A stretch of 64,000 bases of DNA from Rosettibacter firmus (lineage in GTDB: Bacteria > Bacteroidota > Ignavibacteria > Ignavibacteriales > Melioribacteraceae): the NCBI RefSeq assembly GCF_036860695.1, contig NZ_JAYKGJ010000004.1, forward strand, positions 186,001 to 250,000, in the 5' to 3' direction. Below the pieces are notes generated by a model, which was not told the origin of the DNA, made no database searches, and saw only the letters and a list, made by a program, of their open reading frames with translations. Both the position numbers and the translations under genes were made by a program. This document shows positions 61,251 through 64,000 of this stretch, piece after piece (the first letter of the stretch is position 1; each line of letters opens with the position of its first letter).

Positions 61251-64000
61251 TTACCTTATCCATAAAGGTTGATATTTCATTTCTTTTTTTTGAATAGAAA
61301 ACTTTAATACTTTCACCTGAAAAACAATAAATTCTTTATACGTAATTTTTTTAGAGAAATTAGGTGGTGTAAATTCAACTTTTAGTCGCTCTTCCACCAT
61401 ACTAATAAATTTTTTCCTGAAATCTTTTGTCATAAAACACGGATAGTAATTACTGTCTTCAAAGATAAAATCTTTTCTTGTAACCATATTTCTTCTTATA
61501 ATATAAAGAACAAGACTATCAATTATATGTCTGAATTCTTCCTGAAGATCGGAGGCAAGGGGATAATAACGATTACTCGGTTTATGATAAAACCCTATTT
61601 GAGGATTTATACCTTCTAACAAAATTGCAGTTGATATATGATGATACAAAATTGAATAGCCAAACGAAAGCATAGTATTTACGGGATCTTTCGGTGGTCT
61701 TTTATTACGTCTGTCGAATTTCCATTCATCTGGAATAGAATTATTCAAAACTTCATAAAAAAGAGATGCAGAACTACCTTCAATTCCCCTTAAAGAATCG
61801 AGCGAATCTGAAATTTTTGCTTTTTCTATAAGAGAATTGAATCTTTCTTTATAATCATTTTCTTCATTTACTCTTCTTGCAATTACTTTATGATTATTAA
61901 TTTTTGCTTTTACAACTTCGCGTGCAAATTTAAGAGTAAAATCGTAATCATTAGCAAGGGTTAATTGATTAGTCCACAAATTGAAATCTGGATTATTAAG
62001 CGGGATCGATAATTTAAGTTCACCGTTTGGTCTGCAAAAATAGATAGGTATATTATTTTCATTTAATTTAAAGATAGCAGGCATAGAAATGCGGCTGTTT
62101 CCAATAATGACAACCGAAACAATATCCTGAAGAGGATATTTTATGGGTACTACATCAGGTTCATCATCATTTATAATATTTATATTTTCTTCATCAATAT
62201 GAATATAAGAATTACCAGTAACATATAAAGGAAATTTTTCAAGGAGGATTTCCTGAACTTCATTTTTTTTTAAAGGTGTAATTTCCTGAAGGTCTGTCTT
62301 GTGTAGCGATTTTAATTTTTCTAAATCAACAAGAGTAAGCCAGCTTCCTTCCGGAATTGATTCAGGTGTTATTTCATAATCCAGGATATTTTCTTTCCTT
62401 TCATCATTCTTTTCGATGATTAAAGATTTCAAGAATAGATATCCAAGGTACTGGAAACCTTCATCAAACGAGATGATTCTTGTTTTGGAAGGTTTTATTT
62501 CGAGCTTTAAATTTTCAAGAGTTTTTTTAACTTCAATAAGAGCATTTTCGGCTTGTTCTTTTGATTTGCAGAGGATTACAAAATCATCGGCATAACGTAC
62601 AAGTTTAAAATTATCCTGTAATGCTTCGTCAAATTCATCCAAGAATAGATTAGCAAGCAACGGAGAGATAACAGCACCTTGAGGTAATCCTTTTGTACGC
62701 TTAATTTTAATTCCATTGAAAATAACATCACTTTTTATCCAGGATAATAGAAATTCGGAGATAGGATCGTTATCAAAAAGAATTTCAATTTTCTTAAAGA
62801 GCAACTCCCAGTCAACATTATCGAAGAATGATTGGATGTCTGATTCGAGAATATAATTATAACCATGTTTGCGAGCTTCGTTAATTGCCAGAGCTGCACC
62901 TTTTCGGGATAAACCTTTACGGTAAGCATAAGAATTTTCTTCCAATAAATGATCGATAGAATCCCCAATAATCTGAACAACAGCTCTTTGCAAAATGCGA
63001 TCTTTAACGGTTGGAATAGCAAGAGCTCTTATTTTATTATTGGCTTTAGGTATTATAATGCCTTGTAAGTCAGAGGCTTTGTATTGTCCAGATTTAATTT
63101 CTTCAATAAGATTGTTAATATTTTGTTCCAGATTTAATTCAAATATATCAGGAGTAATCCCATCAATACCGGCTATATCGCTATTATTTTTAATATGGAT
63201 AAACGCATTAAGTAGATTCTCTTTATTTACAACCAATTGAAGATAATTTTTTGATGGTTTTGGAATTAATGTTTTGTGATTGTAACCTTCAATTAAATAT
63301 TTACCAAAACCAGCTGATGAGTTTTTACCGACGTGTGTAATTTGACCAAACCACAAAATTCTTTTCCAGAGTTCCTCAAGTTCAGTTCTAAATTTAATAT
63401 AACCAATCATGCCACCTAAGGTTATTTTATTATTTTCTTTTGGAACATCAATCCAGATGAAATACTTATCCAGAATTTCTGCTTCAGGGTTATCTGGGAT
63501 CTCATTGGAAGGATAAGTTCCACAATTTAATTTATATAAGTCGGCTATCCTTTTGTAAAGTAGCTTAAAAAAGTGCTTGCAATCAAAATATTCCAGATCA
63601 AAAAGAGTCTTGCCTTTCTTTTTATCTTCTTCCTTCCTTTCCATTCTAAGAGGCGTAATAAATTTTAATGTAAACTCATTACCACCAAGAGGTTCATAAG
63701 CAGTGTAATCAGGGATTTTGAAAATATCAATTAGTTCAACTGAATCTTTATTTAAATCGCCACCAAATTCAAATTCTGGAATATTAGCAAGGTTAGAAAA
63801 AAAATTTCTAATTATTTTCTGATCATTTCTTAGAAAAGTGATTTGAAAATTATATTCATCACCTGGTTTATAAAATATTCTTGAAGATTCGCATGGATAA
63901 ATAACTATATCGTTTACCTTCTTTTTATCTTGAGGCAAAGGATGATACTCTAAAATATTAGAAATAAAGCTAAATAGTTTTGAACCGTGGTAAAAATGAA
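61251..64000 (-). CDS. cas1: Cas6-reverse transcriptase-Cas1 fusion, 5' end outside window
   Basis: The frame is open to the right edge, so the Cas6 N-terminus is missing; a TTG at 63938 is only an internal Leu codon. Counting from it, residues 1-220 look like a Cas6 RAMP domain (IYPCESSRIFYKPGDEYNF, glycine-rich HVGKNSSAGFGKY at 202-214). Residues 240-500 are a group II-intron-like reverse transcriptase with RALAIPTVKDRILQRAV, LESDIQSFFDNV, GLPQGAVISPLLANLFLD and catalytic YADD (449-452). From about 600 a Cas1 domain follows, with metal ligands Glu720 (RGIEGSSAS), His785 and Asp797 (YPLASDLQEEF). All three active sites that can be seen look intact. Such fusions can acquire spacers from RNA and belong to type III loci. 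Confidence 0.95.
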   Translation of the reverse strand, partial: HFYHGSKLFSFISNILEYHPLPQDKKKVNDIVIYPCESSRIFYKPGDEYNFQITFLRNDQKIIRNFFSNLANIPEFEFGGDLNKDSVELIDIFKIPDYTAYEPLGGNEFTLKFITPLRMERKEEDKKKGKTLFDLEYFDCKHFFKLLYKRIADLYKLNCGTYPSNEIPDNPEAEILDKYFIWIDVPKENNKITLGGMIGYIKFRTELEELWKRILWFGQITHVGKNSSAGFGKYLIEGYNHKTLIPKPSKNYLQLVVNKENLLNAFIHIKNNSDIAGIDGITPDIFELNLEQNINNLIEEIKSGQYKASDLQGIIIPKANNKIRALAIPTVKDRILQRAVVQIIGDSIDHLLEENSYAYRKGLSRKGAALAINEARKHGYNYILESDIQSFFDNVDWELLFKKIEILFDNDPISEFLLSWIKSDVIFNGIKIKRTKGLPQGAVISPLLANLFLDEFDEALQDNFKLVRYADDFVILCKSKEQAENALIEVKKTLENLKLEIKPSKTRIISFDEGFQYLGYLFLKSLIIEKNDERKENILDYEITPESIPEGSWLTLVDLEKLKSLHKTDLQEITPLKKNEVQEILLEKFPLYVTGNSYIHIDEENINIINDDEPDVVPIKYPLQDIVSVVIIGNSRISMPAIFKLNENNIPIYFCRPNGELKLSIPLNNPDFNLWTNQLTLANDYDFTLKFAREVVKAKINNHKVIARRVNEENDYKERFNSLIEKAKISDSLDSLRGIEGSSASLFYEVLNNSIPDEWKFDRRNKRPPKDPVNTMLSFGYSILYHHISTAILLEGINPQIGFYHKPSNRYYPLASDLQEEFRHIIDSLVLYIIRRNMVTRKDFIFEDSNYYPCFMTKDFRKKFISMVEERLKVEFTPPNFSKKITYKEFIVFQVKVLKFSIQKKEMKYQPLWIR

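Noticed and set aside
63938-63938. TTG as start of the RT-Cas1 gene
   Set aside because: The frame is open for 20 further codons up to the window edge and the Cas6 domain needs more N-terminal sequence, so this is an internal Leu codon.
1-64000. tRNA or rRNA genes
   Set aside because: No cloverleaf with a GGTTCGAATCC-type arm or rRNA core sequence was found in the gaps that I read on both strands.

Overview
The window is AT-rich, densely coded DNA with many short intergenic gaps. Several secreted proteins end in a Por (type IX) secretion signal (YPNPFNP... followed by a basic KKMVL-type tail). Together with a Sec-type nitrous oxide reductase, NrfHA and surface lipoproteins this points to a Gram-negative member of the Bacteroidota/Chlorobi/Ignavibacteriota group. 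A free-living Ignavibacterium/Melioribacter-like organism is my best guess; this is inferred from gene content, not from a marker gene such as 16S.

Layout. 0-7.2 kb is a nitrogen-oxide respiration island. A minus-strand operon (Rrf2 regulator, RIC repair protein, lipoprotein cytochrome c, nosZ cut by the left edge) faces a plus-strand operon (NapH-like ferredoxin, nrfH, nrfA, outer-membrane beta-barrel protein). Two matching operator-like sites sit in the shared promoter region. 7.2-9.5 kb holds an MgtC-type membrane protein, a nitroreductase and a YjbQ protein. 9.5-18.7 kb is a rearranged region of type IX cargo: a 13-repeat propeller protein, an M36-like metallopeptidase, two mosaic TolB-like lipoprotein paralogues, a short propeller paralogue, and at least four decayed gene remnants. 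18.7-24 kb is a housekeeping cluster on the minus strand (DUF3109-like, rpoN, methyltransferase, hslV, hslU, acid phosphatase). 24-28.3 kb carries an SDR, a lipase-like lipoprotein, a second nitroreductase and an ATP-cone/uridine-kinase fusion. 28.3-34.7 kb is a TetR-controlled RND efflux operon. 35-45.8 kb holds a radical SAM protein, a PPC-repeat secreted protein, an ABC-2 exporter operon and a pair of CxxCH-containing envelope proteins. 46-57.4 kb contains metK-ahcY, a two-component pair, an AmmeMemoRadiSam-type radical SAM enzyme, pyruvate kinase and a Lon-like protease.

57.7-64 kb is the most unusual part. A CRISPR array of 22 repeat positions is followed by a leader, cas2 and a Cas6-reverse transcriptase-Cas1 triple fusion whose 5' end leaves the window. 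The repeat orientation (reverse complement ending ATTGAGAC, like the crRNA 5' handle of type I/III systems) and the decay of the left-most repeat say the array is transcribed leftward from the leader at its right end. Four repeats are each split by a 108-bp hairpin-forming element flanked by a 17-bp duplication of the repeat core, and two neighbouring spacers occur twice. This looks like an RNA-capable adaptation module whose own array has been colonised or remodelled by a structured element; no interference (Cas10/Csm/Cmr) genes are visible, so they would have to lie beyond the right edge.
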